Notes: generated by a model from the letters alone, not told the origin. Counted from the first letter of the stretch, positions 37,383 through 47,652 are shown. The stretch is DNA of 64,000 bases from Alteromonas gracilis (GCF_002993325.1 NZ_PVNO01000025.1:496001-560000); one strand, 5' to 3'. Program-made: numbers and translations.

Positions 37383-39050
37383 ATGGCCGAGACTGAAAAC
37401 CGTCCGACCAATTTTATCCGTCAGATCATAGATAAAGACCTGGCTAGTGGCTTACACAATGCTATAAAAACTCGGTTTCCGCCCGAGCCAAATGGCTTTC
37501 TTCATATAGGCCATGCTAAGTCGATTTGCTTGAATTTTGGTATTGCACAAGACTATACAGGCACGTGCAACCTGCGCTTTGACGACACTAACCCTGCAAA
37601 AGAAGACATCACATTCGTCAATTCCATAAAAGAAGACGTTCAGTGGCTTGGCTTTACCTGGGATGGCGAAGCGCGCTATTCATCAAATTATTTTGACCAG
37701 CTGCACGCATATGCCGTTGAGCTTATAGAAAAAGGTTTGGCTTACGTAGATTTTTCAGCGCAAGACGTGATGCGCGAAATGCGCGGTACGCTTAAAGAGC
37801 CTGGTCAGAACAGCCCTTATCGCGATACAGACGTTGAAACGAACCTTCGTGAGTTTGCTAAAATGACGGCAGGGGAATATAAAGAAGGTGAGTGCAGTCT
37901 GCGTGCAAAGATAGACATGTCATCGCCGTTTATGTGCATGCGTGACCCGGTTATTTATCGCGTTAAACACGCTCACCATCACCAAACTGGTGATAAATGG
38001 TGCGTGTACCCGATGTATGACTTTACCCACTGTATTTCAGATGCCATTGAAGGCATTACGCATTCGTTGTGTACGCTAGAGTTCCAAGATAACCGCCGTC
38101 TCTATGACTGGGTTATTGAGAATATTAGTATTGACTGCACGCCGCGTCAGTATGAGTTTTCACGACTAAACCTTGAGTATACGGTTTTAAGTAAACGCCG
38201 CTTAATTCAGTTAGTAGAAGAGAATCATGTGAACGGTTGGGATGACCCGCGTATGCCAACCATTGCAGGTTTGCGCCGCCGTGGCTATACACCTGGCTCT
38301 ATCGTTGAGTTTTGTAAGCGGATTGGTGTAACTAAAATGGATAACATGGTTGAAATGTCCATGTTAGAAGCCTGTATTCGCGACGACTTAAACACTAATG
38401 CTCCTCGTGCCATGGCCGTTCTAGACCCCATCAAGTTGGTTATCGAAAACTATGAGGAAGGCAAGACGGAAACACTGGTTGCGCCTAATCATCCAAATGA
38501 TGAGAGTATGGGTACGCGTAACATTGGATTTAGCCGCGAAGTATACATCGAAGCGGAAGATTTTCGCGAGTCAGCGAATAAGAAATTCAAACGCTTAGTG
38601 CTGGACAAAGAAGTACGCCTTCGTAACGCATATGTAGTCAAAGCTAATCGAGTTGAAAAGGATGAAGCGGGTAACGTAACAACCGTTTACTGCACATACG
38701 ACCCTGAGACGTTAGGTAAGGACCCAGCTGACGGACGCAAAGTGAAAGGCGTTATTCACTGGGTGGATGCGGCAACCGCGCAGGCGGCTGAGTTTAGGCT
38801 TTATGACCGCTTGTTTAACGTACCTAACCCTGCTGCGGAAGAAAACTTTACTGACGCGATTAACCCAGAATCCCTTGAACTTAAACAAGGTTGGGTTGAA
38901 GCTGGCTTAGCGAATAATGTTCCAGAAGTAGGTGCGTGGCAATTTGAGCGCACAGGTTATTTCTGCGTTGACAACGACAGTACTGAGGATAAACCTGTTT
39001 TTAACCGTACTGTTGGCCTTAGAGACACTTGGGCAAAAATAGGCGAGTAG
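37383..39050 (+). CDS. glnS: Glutaminyl-tRNA synthetase GlnS
   Basis: GlnS (555 aa) charges tRNA-Gln. The class I signature HIGH is at residues 41-44 within [15 protein letters not shown]. The second signature (KMSKS equivalent) is VLSKRRL near 268-274. The start ATG 37383 ([11 protein letters not shown]) is chosen because AAGGGGA precedes it and it aligns with the E. coli start; an upstream in-frame TTG at 37350 adds 11 unlikely residues. It is divergent from the LacI gene and ends at a strong terminator. Length and motifs are normal. Confidence 0.98.
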   Translation: MAETENRPTNFIRQIIDKDLASGLHNAIKTRFPPEPNGFLHIGHAKSICLNFGIAQDYTGTCNLRFDDTNPAKEDITFVNSIKEDVQWLGFTWDGEARYSSNYFDQLHAYAVELIEKGLAYVDFSAQDVMREMRGTLKEPGQNSPYRDTDVETNLREFAKMTAGEYKEGECSLRAKIDMSSPFMCMRDPVIYRVKHAHHHQTGDKWCVYPMYDFTHCISDAIEGITHSLCTLEFQDNRRLYDWVIENISIDCTPRQYEFSRLNLEYTVLSKRRLIQLVEENHVNGWDDPRMPTIAGLRRRGYTPGSIVEFCKRIGVTKMDNMVEMSMLEACIRDDLNTNAPRAMAVLDPIKLVIENYEEGKTETLVAPNHPNDESMGTRNIGFSREVYIEAEDFRESANKKFKRLVLDKEVRLRNAYVVKANRVEKDEAGNVTTVYCTYDPETLGKDPADGRKVKGVIHWVDAATAQAAEFRLYDRLFNVPNPAAEENFTDAINPESLELKQGWVEAGLANNVPEVGAWQFERTGYFCVDNDSTEDKPVFNRTVGLRDTWAKIGE

Positions 39051-39092
39051 AGCCGGCGAGTAGGTCAGGCGTGTAAGATTACGCATACGTTA

Positions 39093-39128
39093 AAAAAACC
39101 GCTTAAGTGCAAGCTTAAGCGGTTTTTT
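39093..39128. terminator. Rho-independent terminator after glnS
   Basis: AAAAAACCGCTTAAG and CTTAAGCGGTTTTTT form a 15-bp perfect stem with a 6-base loop. It is symmetric in A and T, so it may serve both glnS and the convergent yciK. Confidence 0.93.
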
Positions 39129-39279
39129 ATTTGGCGAAAAACTAATTTCTGTTTTGGTTAAGTGAACAGTGTTTACTCAATCGCTTACCATCATATCTAG
39201 ATAGAAAAGCCAACAGCCTTCTCACAGTTCAACGTATTTCGTGCTGCTAAACTACCTTGAAGATAATCCATTTCGCTGT

Positions 39280-40023
39280 TTACTTTGGCTGGCAATCAAG
39301 GGACTGACCGTTTACCTTTTTGCTTTCATCACCCATTAGGTATAAGTACATAGGCATGATATCCGCTGGCGTTTTGAGTGTTTCAGGGTTTTCTGCTGGA
39401 AAAGCCTGCGCGCGCATATGAGTACGAGTACCACCTGGGTTAATACAATTAAAGCGCAGCGATTTGTTTTGATATTCATCTGCTAGGGTTTGCATGACGC
39501 CTTCTGTTGCAAATTTTGATACGGCGTAGGTGCCCCAAAACGCGCGGCCTTTTCTGCCTACGCTGGATGTTGTGAAAATCACTGAAGCATTATCGGCTTT
39601 CTCTAACGCAGGTATAAGCGCCTGTGTCATATATACCATACCATTAAGGTTTATCTGCATGACGTCTTGCCATTCCTGTGCATCAATGTCTTTAAACGCA
39701 CTTAAATGACCTAAAATCCCAGCATTGTGAAGTACACCGTCTAGTCGGCCAAACTGGTCAATGATAGTTTGTGTCATTTGCTGGTAATGCGAGGGTGTTG
39801 CACCTTTTATATCAAGTGGAACAATGGCAGGCTCTTGTCCGCCTGCAGCGACAATTTCATCGTACACAGCTTCAAGCTTAGACACGGTGCGGCCCAATAA
39901 TATACAAATTGCGCCGTGAGCAGCATAAGTTTTAGCTGCTTGTGCGCCTATTCCATCGCCAGCGCCTGTAATTAGAATAACTTTGTCCCGTAATAAATCA
40001 GCCGGTGCGTTATAGTCGTTCAT
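39280..40023 (-). CDS. yciK: YciK-family short-chain dehydrogenase
   Basis: This 247-aa protein is a classical SDR oxidoreductase. It has the cofactor motif TGAGDGIG, the NAG motif LHNAGILG, the catalytic region with SSVGRKGRAFWGTYAVSKFA (Ser, then YxxxK) and NPGGTRTHMRAQAFP. The pattern matches E. coli YciK over its full length. The substrate is not known. I chose ATG 40023 because AAGGATTACA precedes it and it gives the family's N-terminus; an in-frame ATG 41 codons upstream (40146) adds a segment with no counterpart. It is convergent with glnS and divergent from the lipase gene. Confidence 0.87.
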   Translation of the reverse strand: MNDYNAPADLLRDKVILITGAGDGIGAQAAKTYAAHGAICILLGRTVSKLEAVYDEIVAAGGQEPAIVPLDIKGATPSHYQQMTQTIIDQFGRLDGVLHNAGILGHLSAFKDIDAQEWQDVMQINLNGMVYMTQALIPALEKADNASVIFTTSSVGRKGRAFWGTYAVSKFATEGVMQTLADEYQNKSLRFNCINPGGTRTHMRAQAFPAENPETLKTPADIMPMYLYLMGDESKKVNGQSLDCQPK

Positions 40024-40342
40024 TGTAATCCTTGAAAAGGTTAATTTTATCGCGGTGATAAGGGTGGATGTACCCATCTCAAAAATAGGAGAGAGATCAT
40101 ACCCAGCCTGACTCACAAGTAAATCAATGAATGAAAATTTCTTCAAACGTAAAAAAAGTTAACAAAAGTAGTTAACAAAACTTTGCAAAGTTGCAACAAA
40201 GTCAATAAGATTGAGGTAGATACAACTGGTCTAACATGTTTAAAACCATTAATTACACCTGTAAAGAAAACGCACAGCAGGCTACTTTTAAAAGAATTAG
40301 GTTTTAAACACAGAATAACAACAATGCTTGTAGGGAGTAGAG
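40024..40342. other. Divergent intergenic region between yciK and the lipase gene
   Basis: This 319-base region should hold promoters for both genes. Near its middle lie two direct copies of GTTAACAAAA (about 40159 and 40171) and a 14-bp perfect palindrome (40179-40192). I saw no further gene. Confidence 0.55.
40179..40192. promoter_or_regulatory. 14-bp perfect palindrome upstream of the lipase gene
   Basis: AACTTTGCAAAGTT is fully symmetric and directly follows the second GTTAACAAAA repeat. Its position in a divergent promoter region suggests an operator. The regulator is unknown. Confidence 0.45.
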
Positions 40343-42940
40343 ATGAGAAAACTCGTATTAAGTTCCAGTGTGGCCCTTGCGCTGGGTCTAGCAGGCTGTG
40401 GTGGCTCCGATGAAACCCTTTCCGACATTCAGGCCGAAACAGAAGTTCAAACCCCATTTTCACGAATTGTTTTTGACCCAGCAGCAGGGAACCTAAATAT
40501 TCCTAACGACCTGCTTATGCTTCCGGGCGATGACGGTTTCTTCGATTACACACTAAACATTCCGGTGGCTGACCCTACCGATTTTGCAGACCCGCAAAAC
40601 GCACTTAACGTTTTAGACGGTTGGTCTACGCAACATCCATTCGTTATTAACGTGGAAACACCGCCTGGTACCTCGCTTGATGAAAGTACACTAGCAGCTG
40701 GCGTATTGTTGTTTGAAGCTACTCTTGGTCTTGACCAAAGCGATCCAGACTGTGCTCAGGTTACTACGCCATCAGCGGGTTGTAAGCTTGGTGACCAGCT
40801 TACCTTTGGTGTTGATTATGTGCTTAGTCTAGCGGACAGCAACACTATTACATTTGTTCCATTAAAGCCGCTCAAATCTGCACAAGGGTACATGCTTGTC
40901 ATGACCACTGATTTGAAAGATTCCTCTGGCAAGTCTGTGCAAGGTTCAACAACCTGGGACTCTGTTAGACAAGACATTAACTCCAACCCTTTATCAAGCG
41001 ATGCACAGCTTCAATTGCAGGGCCTAGTAAATTCATTAGTTAATCCGGTACTTGGCGCAGGTTATGACCGTGAAGACATTACTTACGTATCTGCCTTCAC
41101 AACGCAGTCAATAGCTAACTCACTTGATACGATTAAAAAGGTGATGATTAGTCGATTTGCACAACTTGCTGCCGGTGGTGACCCATCTGCACCAACAGCA
41201 CTACCAGCGATTACGGTTAGCGACGCTTCTGCAGCGCCAAATGCGATGGAAGCTCTCGGATTGGTTAACGAGACGGTTGTTGCAGGCGCGGTTGAATTGG
41301 GCAAGCAAGGCTTACCTGATAATATTCAAGCTGCTATTGACGCTACTGACTTTAGCCTGTTAGAGACATGTGCAGGTCTTGCCGGCACGGCTTCTGGTCA
41401 ACTTGCGTCACAGTGGGGTGCACTAAATGAATTTGCAGTTGGCGTATCTACAGGTATTTTAGCGCAAGCGGGCCCTTTTTGTGCTGCGCAGCGTTATGAA
41501 GGTAACATCGCACTGCCTTATTTCTTAGGTGTACCAAGTGCTGAAAACCCATTAGCACCGGTAAATGAATTTTGGAAAGCAGCGTGCGATAGCGGCATAG
41601 TACTAGCTGGCGCACCGCAGGAACTTCTTGCAAATGCTGAGCCTGGCCCAAATGCAGCTATGTGTTCTTCGCTAGGACTTGCTGACGTTCGAATTAATGG
41701 CGAAATGCTTGATAACGCAAGAAACATTACTAAATTTAATCCGTATCCACAGCCGACCGGTGGAAACATGGGTACAGAAACGCTAGACGTTCAGGTAACG
41801 ATCCCTGATCCGGCAATTGCAGGTGCATTAGGCTTCCCGATTAGTATGCCTGAAGCAGGTTGGCCTGTGGTTATTTTAGCTCACGGCATTACTAGTCAGA
41901 AAGAAGACATGCTTGCGATTACGGGCACACTGTCTTTGGCCGGTATAGCGTCTGTGGCAATCGACCAGCCATTACACGGTAGTCGTGGTTTTGATCTTGA
42001 TGGCGACGGTAATGACGACCTAAATGCAACCACGGTAAGTGCTACTCACTATATGAACCTAGCGAGTCTGCCTACTGCACGCGATAACTTACGTCAAAGC
42101 GTGTCGGATTTACTTGGACTGCGCTTAGGTCTAAACGCCGTTGTAGATACCACTGCTGCACAGAACGTAAAGTTTGATATGTCTCGTGTTTCTATTATGG
42201 GTGTATCACTTGGTGCGATTACCGGCGGCAACTTCGCGGCAGTTGCTAACACGTCGATGGGTGGTGACTTAGCGGCACTTGACGGTATGTTTGCTGTGAG
42301 ACAAGCTTCTCTTGAATCTCCGGGAGGCGGCGTGGCGCAATTCTTACTTGAATCTGCTGCTTTTGGCCCACTAATTAAAGGCTTATTGTTGTCCCAGGCA
42401 TCTGAGGACTTTGTAGCACTGCTTAATCAGCTGTATGAAACAACTGACGTAAGTGAAGAGCAGCTTCGCGCAGCTGTTGCAATATTCGAAGATAACTTGA
42501 CGCCAGAACAAGCGGCGGCTGTAAATGCGGTGTTTGCCGAGTTTGCTTTTGCTGCACAAACAGTTATGGATGCAGGTGACCCAACAAACTATGCACAGAC
42601 GTTGGGTAGCACTACGCCAGTTCACATGATGACGGTAGTGGGTGACGGTAGCGCAGAGAACTTACCTGACCAGGTGATCCCAGTTTCAACCGCACTCCCG
42701 CTTTCGGGTCAACTTCCACTTGCTTCTACCATTGGTTTAGAACAAGTGACAACCACTCAAGGTCCGGGTACAGACCCAATCAGCGGTTTGGTACTGTTCA
42801 ACAGCGGCGCACATGCATCTAGCTTAAGCCCAACAGCAAGCGCGGCAGTTACCACCGAGATGCAAAAAGAAGTGGCAGGCTATATTGCTTCTGATGCATT
42901 AGCGCTTCCAATTTCGGATGAGAGCGTTATAGCAAACTAA
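40343..42940 (+). CDS. VolA/Pla-1/cef-family extracellular lipase (lipoprotein)
   Basis: This 865-aa protein belongs to the Pla-1/cef family of large extracellular lipases, which includes the Vibrio surface lysophospholipase VolA. The signal peptide ends in LAGC (Cys19) with Gly next, so outer-membrane lipidation is expected. The N-terminal FDPAAGNLNIPNDLL stretch is a family hallmark. The alpha/beta hydrolase elbow is GVSLGA with Ser622. It likely frees fatty acids from phospholipids or lysophospholipids outside the cell. The start is supported by GGGAG upstream. A strong terminator follows. A PsrA-like fatty-acid regulator is encoded about 4 kb downstream. Confidence 0.87.
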   Translation: MRKLVLSSSVALALGLAGCGGSDETLSDIQAETEVQTPFSRIVFDPAAGNLNIPNDLLMLPGDDGFFDYTLNIPVADPTDFADPQNALNVLDGWSTQHPFVINVETPPGTSLDESTLAAGVLLFEATLGLDQSDPDCAQVTTPSAGCKLGDQLTFGVDYVLSLADSNTITFVPLKPLKSAQGYMLVMTTDLKDSSGKSVQGSTTWDSVRQDINSNPLSSDAQLQLQGLVNSLVNPVLGAGYDREDITYVSAFTTQSIANSLDTIKKVMISRFAQLAAGGDPSAPTALPAITVSDASAAPNAMEALGLVNETVVAGAVELGKQGLPDNIQAAIDATDFSLLETCAGLAGTASGQLASQWGALNEFAVGVSTGILAQAGPFCAAQRYEGNIALPYFLGVPSAENPLAPVNEFWKAACDSGIVLAGAPQELLANAEPGPNAAMCSSLGLADVRINGEMLDNARNITKFNPYPQPTGGNMGTETLDVQVTIPDPAIAGALGFPISMPEAGWPVVILAHGITSQKEDMLAITGTLSLAGIASVAIDQPLHGSRGFDLDGDGNDDLNATTVSATHYMNLASLPTARDNLRQSVSDLLGLRLGLNAVVDTTAAQNVKFDMSRVSIMGVSLGAITGGNFAAVANTSMGGDLAALDGMFAVRQASLESPGGGVAQFLLESAAFGPLIKGLLLSQASEDFVALLNQLYETTDVSEEQLRAAVAIFEDNLTPEQAAAVNAVFAEFAFAAQTVMDAGDPTNYAQTLGSTTPVHMMTVVGDGSAENLPDQVIPVSTALPLSGQLPLASTIGLEQVTTTQGPGTDPISGLVLFNSGAHASSLSPTASAAVTTEMQKEVAGYIASDALALPISDESVIAN

Positions 42941-42993
42941 GAAGGTATTAGTTCTGTAAAATACAATGTAACAATTGCTTACATTTAATGTTG

Positions 42994-43025
42994 AAAAAGC
43001 CGGCTTTTGAAGCCGGCTTTTTTTT
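42994..43025 (+). terminator. Rho-independent terminator after the lipase gene
   Basis: AAAAAGCCGGCTT and AAGCCGGCTTTTT form a 13-bp perfect stem with a 3-base loop and a T-run. Confidence 0.93.
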
Positions 43026-43134
43026 ATAAAAATTATAATGTTGTTTGAATGTTTCATGTTGTTAATGTAGTGTGAAATTCAGGTCAGATCAGTATGATTC
43101 TTGATACTCGCTTCTCAGCATAGAAAGGTTATAT

Positions 43135-45708
43135 ATGCTCAAGAGAGAAAGGCCTTTTCATTTATTACAGGGATTCAATGCGATGATAAAAAAAAATACG
43201 TTAGCTACTAAACGAACGCTTATTGCGCTTTCTTTAGCGACGCTATTGGCGGCGTGTGGAGACAACGACAACGATTTCTCAAACGTAGAGCAACCAGCAC
43301 CAACTCCGCCAACTACTCCAGACCCTACACCAGCACCAATACCAGCATTTTCGCCTGACGGTTCACTCTCAGCCGATATTACATGGACAACTTACGGAGT
43401 ACCGCATGTTAGAGCGGATAATTTAGAGAGTATGGCGTACGGCGTTGGTTATGCTTTTGCTCGAGATAATCTTTGTGTATTGGCAGATCAAATACTGAAA
43501 TACAACTCAGAACGGGCTAAGTATTATGGACCGGATCTAAACCCCGGTAGCGGTGACTCCGAGCACCTTATTAATGACTTCGGTTTTTTGACACTGGGCA
43601 TACGAGAGCTGGCCGAAGAGAATTTGCCGAGACTTTCAGCGAACTCACGCGCTATGTTTCAGGGGTATACCGCGGGCTATAACCGTTATTTAAACGAAAC
43701 ACCAATTGAAGACCAAGACCAAAGTTGTGCCGGGCAGCCATGGGTAACTGAAATAGATAGTGTTGATCTTTTAACCTATTCATTGGGTGTGGCGCTTCTT
43801 CCAGGGGCGGCTAATTTCCTTGGGCCAATGTTTATTGCTGCACCTGAGGGGGAAAGTTACTTGCCTACACCTGCAGCATCAACAAGCGAGATCGCTGCTT
43901 CTGTTAATATTGCGCCAACGGTCGCTTTACCTGAAAGAAATCCCCAGGAAATGGGGTCAAATGGATGGGGGCTAGGCAGTGACAAGACAACCAACGGAAA
44001 AGGTATGGTTCTTGGAAACCCACATTTTCCCCATACCGGTAACCTTCGTTTCTGGAATTTTCATGCTCAAGTACCGGGTCATTTAAATGTTACAGGTGGC
44101 TCGTTAATGGGATTGCCAGGTGCAGTTAATATTGGGTTTAATGAGAACGTTGCATGGACACATACATTCTCTACAGCCGAGCATTTTGTGGTTTATCAAC
44201 TCACTCTCGATGAAAACGATGAATCTGGTCTTACCCATGTTGTTGACGGTAATAGACGAACTATTTACGAAAAACCACTGCAAATAGATGTTGCTGTAGG
44301 TGGTGGGCAGACAATTAAGCTTAATAAAACGGCTTACTACACCAACTACGGTCCTATGATAGAGGTGCCGGGTAATTTTGATTGGACAGGGAACAACGCG
44401 TTTGCAATAAAAGATGCCAACTTACCTAATTTCGATATCGTTGATCATTGGCTTGCCATGAACATGGCAACATCAATGGATGAATTTAAGCAAGCGTTTA
44501 AAGATTATGATGGCGTTATTTTTAATAACACTATGGCGGCTTCTGCTGACGGTCAGGTTTTTTATATTGATGACTCAACCGTTCCAAATTTAACTGAAAC
44601 AGCGATAGAGCAGCTCACAACAAATCCGTTGCTTATTCAAACTAAAGCGGCTGCAGGCTTCACGGTTTTACCTGGAAATATTTCTCAGTTTGATTTCGAA
44701 GGGCCCGTGCCTTATGAAGAAGCGCCAAAATACGAAGGTACTGACTCGGTACAAAACTCTAATGATAGCTATTGGCTAACTAATCTCGATTCGCCTATTG
44801 TAGTCAGTAACCCGCTTTTCGGTAACGTGAACAACCAACAATCACTGCGTTCGCGCATGGGTCAACAGTTTATTGAAAATGAAGCTGGCAGTGACGGTAC
44901 TTTCACGCCGGAGGAAGTAGAAGGTTTGCTGCTTAATAACAGAAGCTATTTAGCAGAAAATATTTTGCCTTCGTTACTGTCGATATGTGCAGAACAAGGT
45001 GATACACCAGTCGATGTAGACGGTACCAGTGTGGATGTGTCACAAGCTTGCGCTGCACTTGAAGACTGGGATGGCACAATGAACCTGGCAAGCACAGGGG
45101 CACATGTATTCAGAGAGTTTGCTTTTCAATTTAATCAAGCGCCACAGTGGGAAACACCTTTCTCCCTCGATGCGCCTGTCAGCACGCCATCTGGCTTGGT
45201 TAAAAACGAAGTTACTCTTCAACATTTAGCAAGAGCAACTCAGGTTATCGAGCAAGCAGGTGTTGCTTTTGATGCTCCTTTAGGCGAGGTACAGTTTGTT
45301 GAACGCAGCCTACCAAACGGTGCACCATCAGGTATTAAGTTGCCATGGGCGGGCGCGCACAACATTGAGGGCGGCTTTAATGTGTTTGACGTCATTCGAA
45401 ATAGAAACGGAACACTCCTTCCACGCCATACTTATGACCCGGTTAATAGCACTACCATCATGAGTGCTGAAGCAGAGGGTTACCACATAAATTATGGCAC
45501 GAGTTGGGCTATGGTTATTAACTTTACGGACAATGGACCAAAAGGGCGCGGTATATTGACCTACTCACAATCACGTAAGTATGGCAGCGAGCATTTCTTG
45601 GACCAAACCGAGCTTTATTCTGAGCAGCCAACACTGAGAGACATCTTTTTCACGGAAGAAGAAATTGAAGCCAATAAGATTGAGCAGCTTACCCTATCGT
45701 CAGACTAG
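43135..45708 (+). CDS. Penicillin-acylase-family lipoprotein (acyl-homoserine-lactone acylase-like)
   Basis: This 857-aa precursor is an N-terminal nucleophile hydrolase of the penicillin amidase family (PF01804), which includes PvdQ and QuiP AHL acylases. A lipoprotein signal ends at Cys41 (LLAAC), followed by a Pro/Thr-rich linker. The alpha-chain region begins ITWTTYGVPHVRADN. Self-cleavage is expected at G-S in QEMGSNGWGLG, which leaves Ser275 as the nucleophile of the beta chain. The start at 43135 has AAAGG 6 bases upstream; ATG 43183 gives a more compact signal and is also possible. It may cleave acyl amides such as AHLs or acyl-polyamines. The substrate is not readable. It follows the lipase as a separate unit. 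Confidence 0.85.
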   Translation: MLKRERPFHLLQGFNAMIKKNTLATKRTLIALSLATLLAACGDNDNDFSNVEQPAPTPPTTPDPTPAPIPAFSPDGSLSADITWTTYGVPHVRADNLESMAYGVGYAFARDNLCVLADQILKYNSERAKYYGPDLNPGSGDSEHLINDFGFLTLGIRELAEENLPRLSANSRAMFQGYTAGYNRYLNETPIEDQDQSCAGQPWVTEIDSVDLLTYSLGVALLPGAANFLGPMFIAAPEGESYLPTPAASTSEIAASVNIAPTVALPERNPQEMGSNGWGLGSDKTTNGKGMVLGNPHFPHTGNLRFWNFHAQVPGHLNVTGGSLMGLPGAVNIGFNENVAWTHTFSTAEHFVVYQLTLDENDESGLTHVVDGNRRTIYEKPLQIDVAVGGGQTIKLNKTAYYTNYGPMIEVPGNFDWTGNNAFAIKDANLPNFDIVDHWLAMNMATSMDEFKQAFKDYDGVIFNNTMAASADGQVFYIDDSTVPNLTETAIEQLTTNPLLIQTKAAAGFTVLPGNISQFDFEGPVPYEEAPKYEGTDSVQNSNDSYWLTNLDSPIVVSNPLFGNVNNQQSLRSRMGQQFIENEAGSDGTFTPEEVEGLLLNNRSYLAENILPSLLSICAEQGDTPVDVDGTSVDVSQACAALEDWDGTMNLASTGAHVFREFAFQFNQAPQWETPFSLDAPVSTPSGLVKNEVTLQHLARATQVIEQAGVAFDAPLGEVQFVERSLPNGAPSGIKLPWAGAHNIEGGFNVFDVIRNRNGTLLPRHTYDPVNSTTIMSAEAEGYHINYGTSWAMVINFTDNGPKGRGILTYSQSRKYGSEHFLDQTELYSEQPTLRDIFFTEEEIEANKIEQLTLSSD

Positions 45709-45739
45709 CGTGAGACTGGTATTATAGCGTAATGAAAAC

Positions 45740-45770
45740 AGCGACTTTGCCGTTAATCGGTGAAGTCGCT
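45740..45770 (+). terminator. Weak hairpin after the acylase gene
   Basis: AGCGACTT and AAGTCGCT form an 8-bp stem around a loop that contains a small CCG/CGG stem. Only ATTTA follows, so termination is uncertain. Confidence 0.4.
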
Positions 45771-45825
45771 ATTTACGTAAATGTTGTGACGTAATGTTAC
45801 CCGCTTATCTTACTAGGAGTAGAGT

Positions 45826-46848
45826 TTGGAGTTTTTGTACGAGTACGGTTTGTTTGTTGCCAAAGCAGCGACACTGGTCATTGCTTTTGTTGTAGTGGTA
45901 TCAACCATTGTTGGCGTTGCAAGTAAGCAAAAACAAGGAAAAGGGCAGCTTGAAATCGTGTCTATTTCAGAGCAATTAAAAGACATCACTAACTACGCAA
46001 AGCAGGTGTTGTTAGATAAAAATGCACTGAAAAAGTTGGCGAAAGAACAGAAAAAAGAAGCTAAAGCAAAAAGTAAAGAAAAGGGCGACGATACCCCAAA
46101 GTCTCGACTATATGTGATTGACTTTAAAGGCTCTATGGATGCAAACGAGGTTGAACACTTACGGGAAGAAATTACGGCTATTTTATGCGTAGCTAATAAA
46201 GACGATGAAGTACTGGTTCGTCTAGAGAGCGGTGGTGGTGTTGTGCACGGATACGGCCTAGCGGCGTCACAACTCCAAAGAATTAAAGAAAAAGGGATAA
46301 AGCTGACAATAGCTGTAGATAAAGTGGCCGCTAGTGGTGGTTATATGATGGCGTGCGTAGCTGACAACCTTCTTGCCTCTCAATTTGCGTATATCGGAAG
46401 TATTGGCGTATTGGCTCAACTTCCAAATTTTAATAAGTTATTAAAGAAAAACGATATCGAGTTTGAACAGCACACTGCGGGCGAATTTAAGCGCACGCTA
46501 ACGGTTTTTGGCGAAAACAACGATGAAGGCCGCGCAAAGTTCAAAGAGGAAATTGAAGAAATCCATGTGCTCTTCAAAGATTTTGTGCAAAGCCAGCGCC
46601 CAGATATGAACATCGACAAGGTGGCAACCGGTGAATACTGGCCAGGTATCAAGGCTAAAGCGCTTGGCTTAGTTGACGACATTACTACATCCGATGATTA
46701 CATCCTTTCTCACTATCCTGCGCGAGAAATCTTTAGCGTTAAATATTCAGTGAAAAAGAACGTTGCAGAAAAACTTGGTATGTCGGCAGCAAATGTTGTT
46801 GAGCGTGTTTTTATGAAATCTATGAATAAAGCCCGTCACTGGTTTTAA
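45826..46848 (+). CDS. sohB: Inner-membrane S49 peptidase SohB
   Basis: SohB (340 aa) is a signal-peptide-peptidase-like serine protease anchored in the inner membrane. It has an N-terminal transmembrane helix (residues about 8-32), a Lys-rich linker and the S49 domain. RLESGGGVVHGYG and the nucleophile region DKVAASGGYMMAC contain the family signature. The start is TTG 45826, supported by an AGGAG six bases upstream and a normal SohB N-terminus (MEFLYEYGLF). It lies between the acylase gene and psrA. It is thought to degrade remnant peptides or damaged membrane proteins. Confidence 0.93.
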   Translation: MEFLYEYGLFVAKAATLVIAFVVVVSTIVGVASKQKQGKGQLEIVSISEQLKDITNYAKQVLLDKNALKKLAKEQKKEAKAKSKEKGDDTPKSRLYVIDFKGSMDANEVEHLREEITAILCVANKDDEVLVRLESGGGVVHGYGLAASQLQRIKEKGIKLTIAVDKVAASGGYMMACVADNLLASQFAYIGSIGVLAQLPNFNKLLKKNDIEFEQHTAGEFKRTLTVFGENNDEGRAKFKEEIEEIHVLFKDFVQSQRPDMNIDKVATGEYWPGIKAKALGLVDDITTSDDYILSHYPAREIFSVKYSVKKNVAEKLGMSAANVVERVFMKSMNKARHWF

Positions 46849-46913
46849 TGTTAAGCACACGTCTGCGACTGAAAAAACGGAATCTCGCCTTTTTTAGTCA
46901 GGCAGGCGTGGGT

Positions 46914-46929
46914 TAAGTTTTTCAACTTA
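46914..46929 (+). promoter_or_regulatory. Inverted repeat before psrA
   Basis: TAAGTT-TTTC-AACTTA lies 22 bases before the psrA start. TetR-family genes are often autoregulated through such sites, but this does not match the PsrA motif I know (GAAAC-N4-GTTTC). Confidence 0.3.
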
Positions 46930-46951
46930 CAAAAAAGATAATAAGAAGAAT

Positions 46952-47575
46952 ATGGCACGGCATACGAAAACCGATATATTGGATGCGGCTGAATATTTGT
47001 TTTCTCAAAGCGGGTTTACACAAACCTCGATGCGAGAAATTACCGCCAGAGCTGAAGTGAACCTTGCATCCGTCAATTACCACTTTGGCAGCAAGAAAAA
47101 CCTTATTCAAGCGGTTTTTAAGCGCTATTTCGACCAGCTTATGCCGGAAGTGAAATCCTGTTTAGCGTCGCTACCGCACATAGAGGGCGTGAAAGGCGTG
47201 GAGCAGCTACTTTATTCACTTATCCCACCGATGATAAACCTTAATACGCTATCTACTCAGGGCACAGCCACCTTTGTTAAGTTATTAGGGCGAGGGTATA
47301 ACGAAACTCAGGGCCACTTGCGAAAGTTTTTAATGAATGATTATGGTGATTGTATTCGTGCGCTCGTTGACGCTATAAGGCGTTGCCTTCCGGAATTACC
47401 GGAGGAGGAGCTATTCTGGCGATTACATTTTGCAATGGGAAGTTTTGTGTTTTCTATGGCGTCGAGCCAAGCTTTAACAGAGATTGCAGAATCAGATTTT
47501 CATAAGCACGTTGATATTGAAGAAGTGATTCAGCACCTTGTTCCATTTGTGGCACAAGGGCTAGCTGGCAAGTAA
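46952..47575 (+). CDS. psrA: PsrA-like TetR-family regulator of fatty acid metabolism
   Basis: This 207-aa protein has a TetR N-terminal DNA-binding domain (ILDAAEYLFSQSGF, SMREITARAEVNLASVNYHF, GSKKNLIQAVF). Its C-terminal ligand domain closely follows PsrA of Pseudomonas and Shewanella (QGHLRKFL, ELFWRLHFAMG, ESDF). PsrA represses fatty-acid beta-oxidation genes and is released by long-chain fatty acids or acyl-CoA. This fits the lipase upstream and the acyl-CoA genes downstream, though none of them shows a clear PsrA site here. It follows sohB after 103 bases and is convergent with a small gene. Confidence 0.85.
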   Translation: MARHTKTDILDAAEYLFSQSGFTQTSMREITARAEVNLASVNYHFGSKKNLIQAVFKRYFDQLMPEVKSCLASLPHIEGVKGVEQLLYSLIPPMINLNTLSTQGTATFVKLLGRGYNETQGHLRKFLMNDYGDCIRALVDAIRRCLPELPEEELFWRLHFAMGSFVFSMASSQALTEIAESDFHKHVDIEEVIQHLVPFVAQGLAGK

Positions 47576-47652
47576 TACCACTCCGCTTAGACAATCAAAC
47601 ACTTGGGTATCAGCTGCTACTATTGTTTTACGGGTGGTTACCGATTAGGTGT

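Noticed and set aside
40024..40146. Longer N-terminus for YciK
   Set aside because: AAGGA before ATG 40023 and alignment in memory with E. coli YciK support the shorter form.
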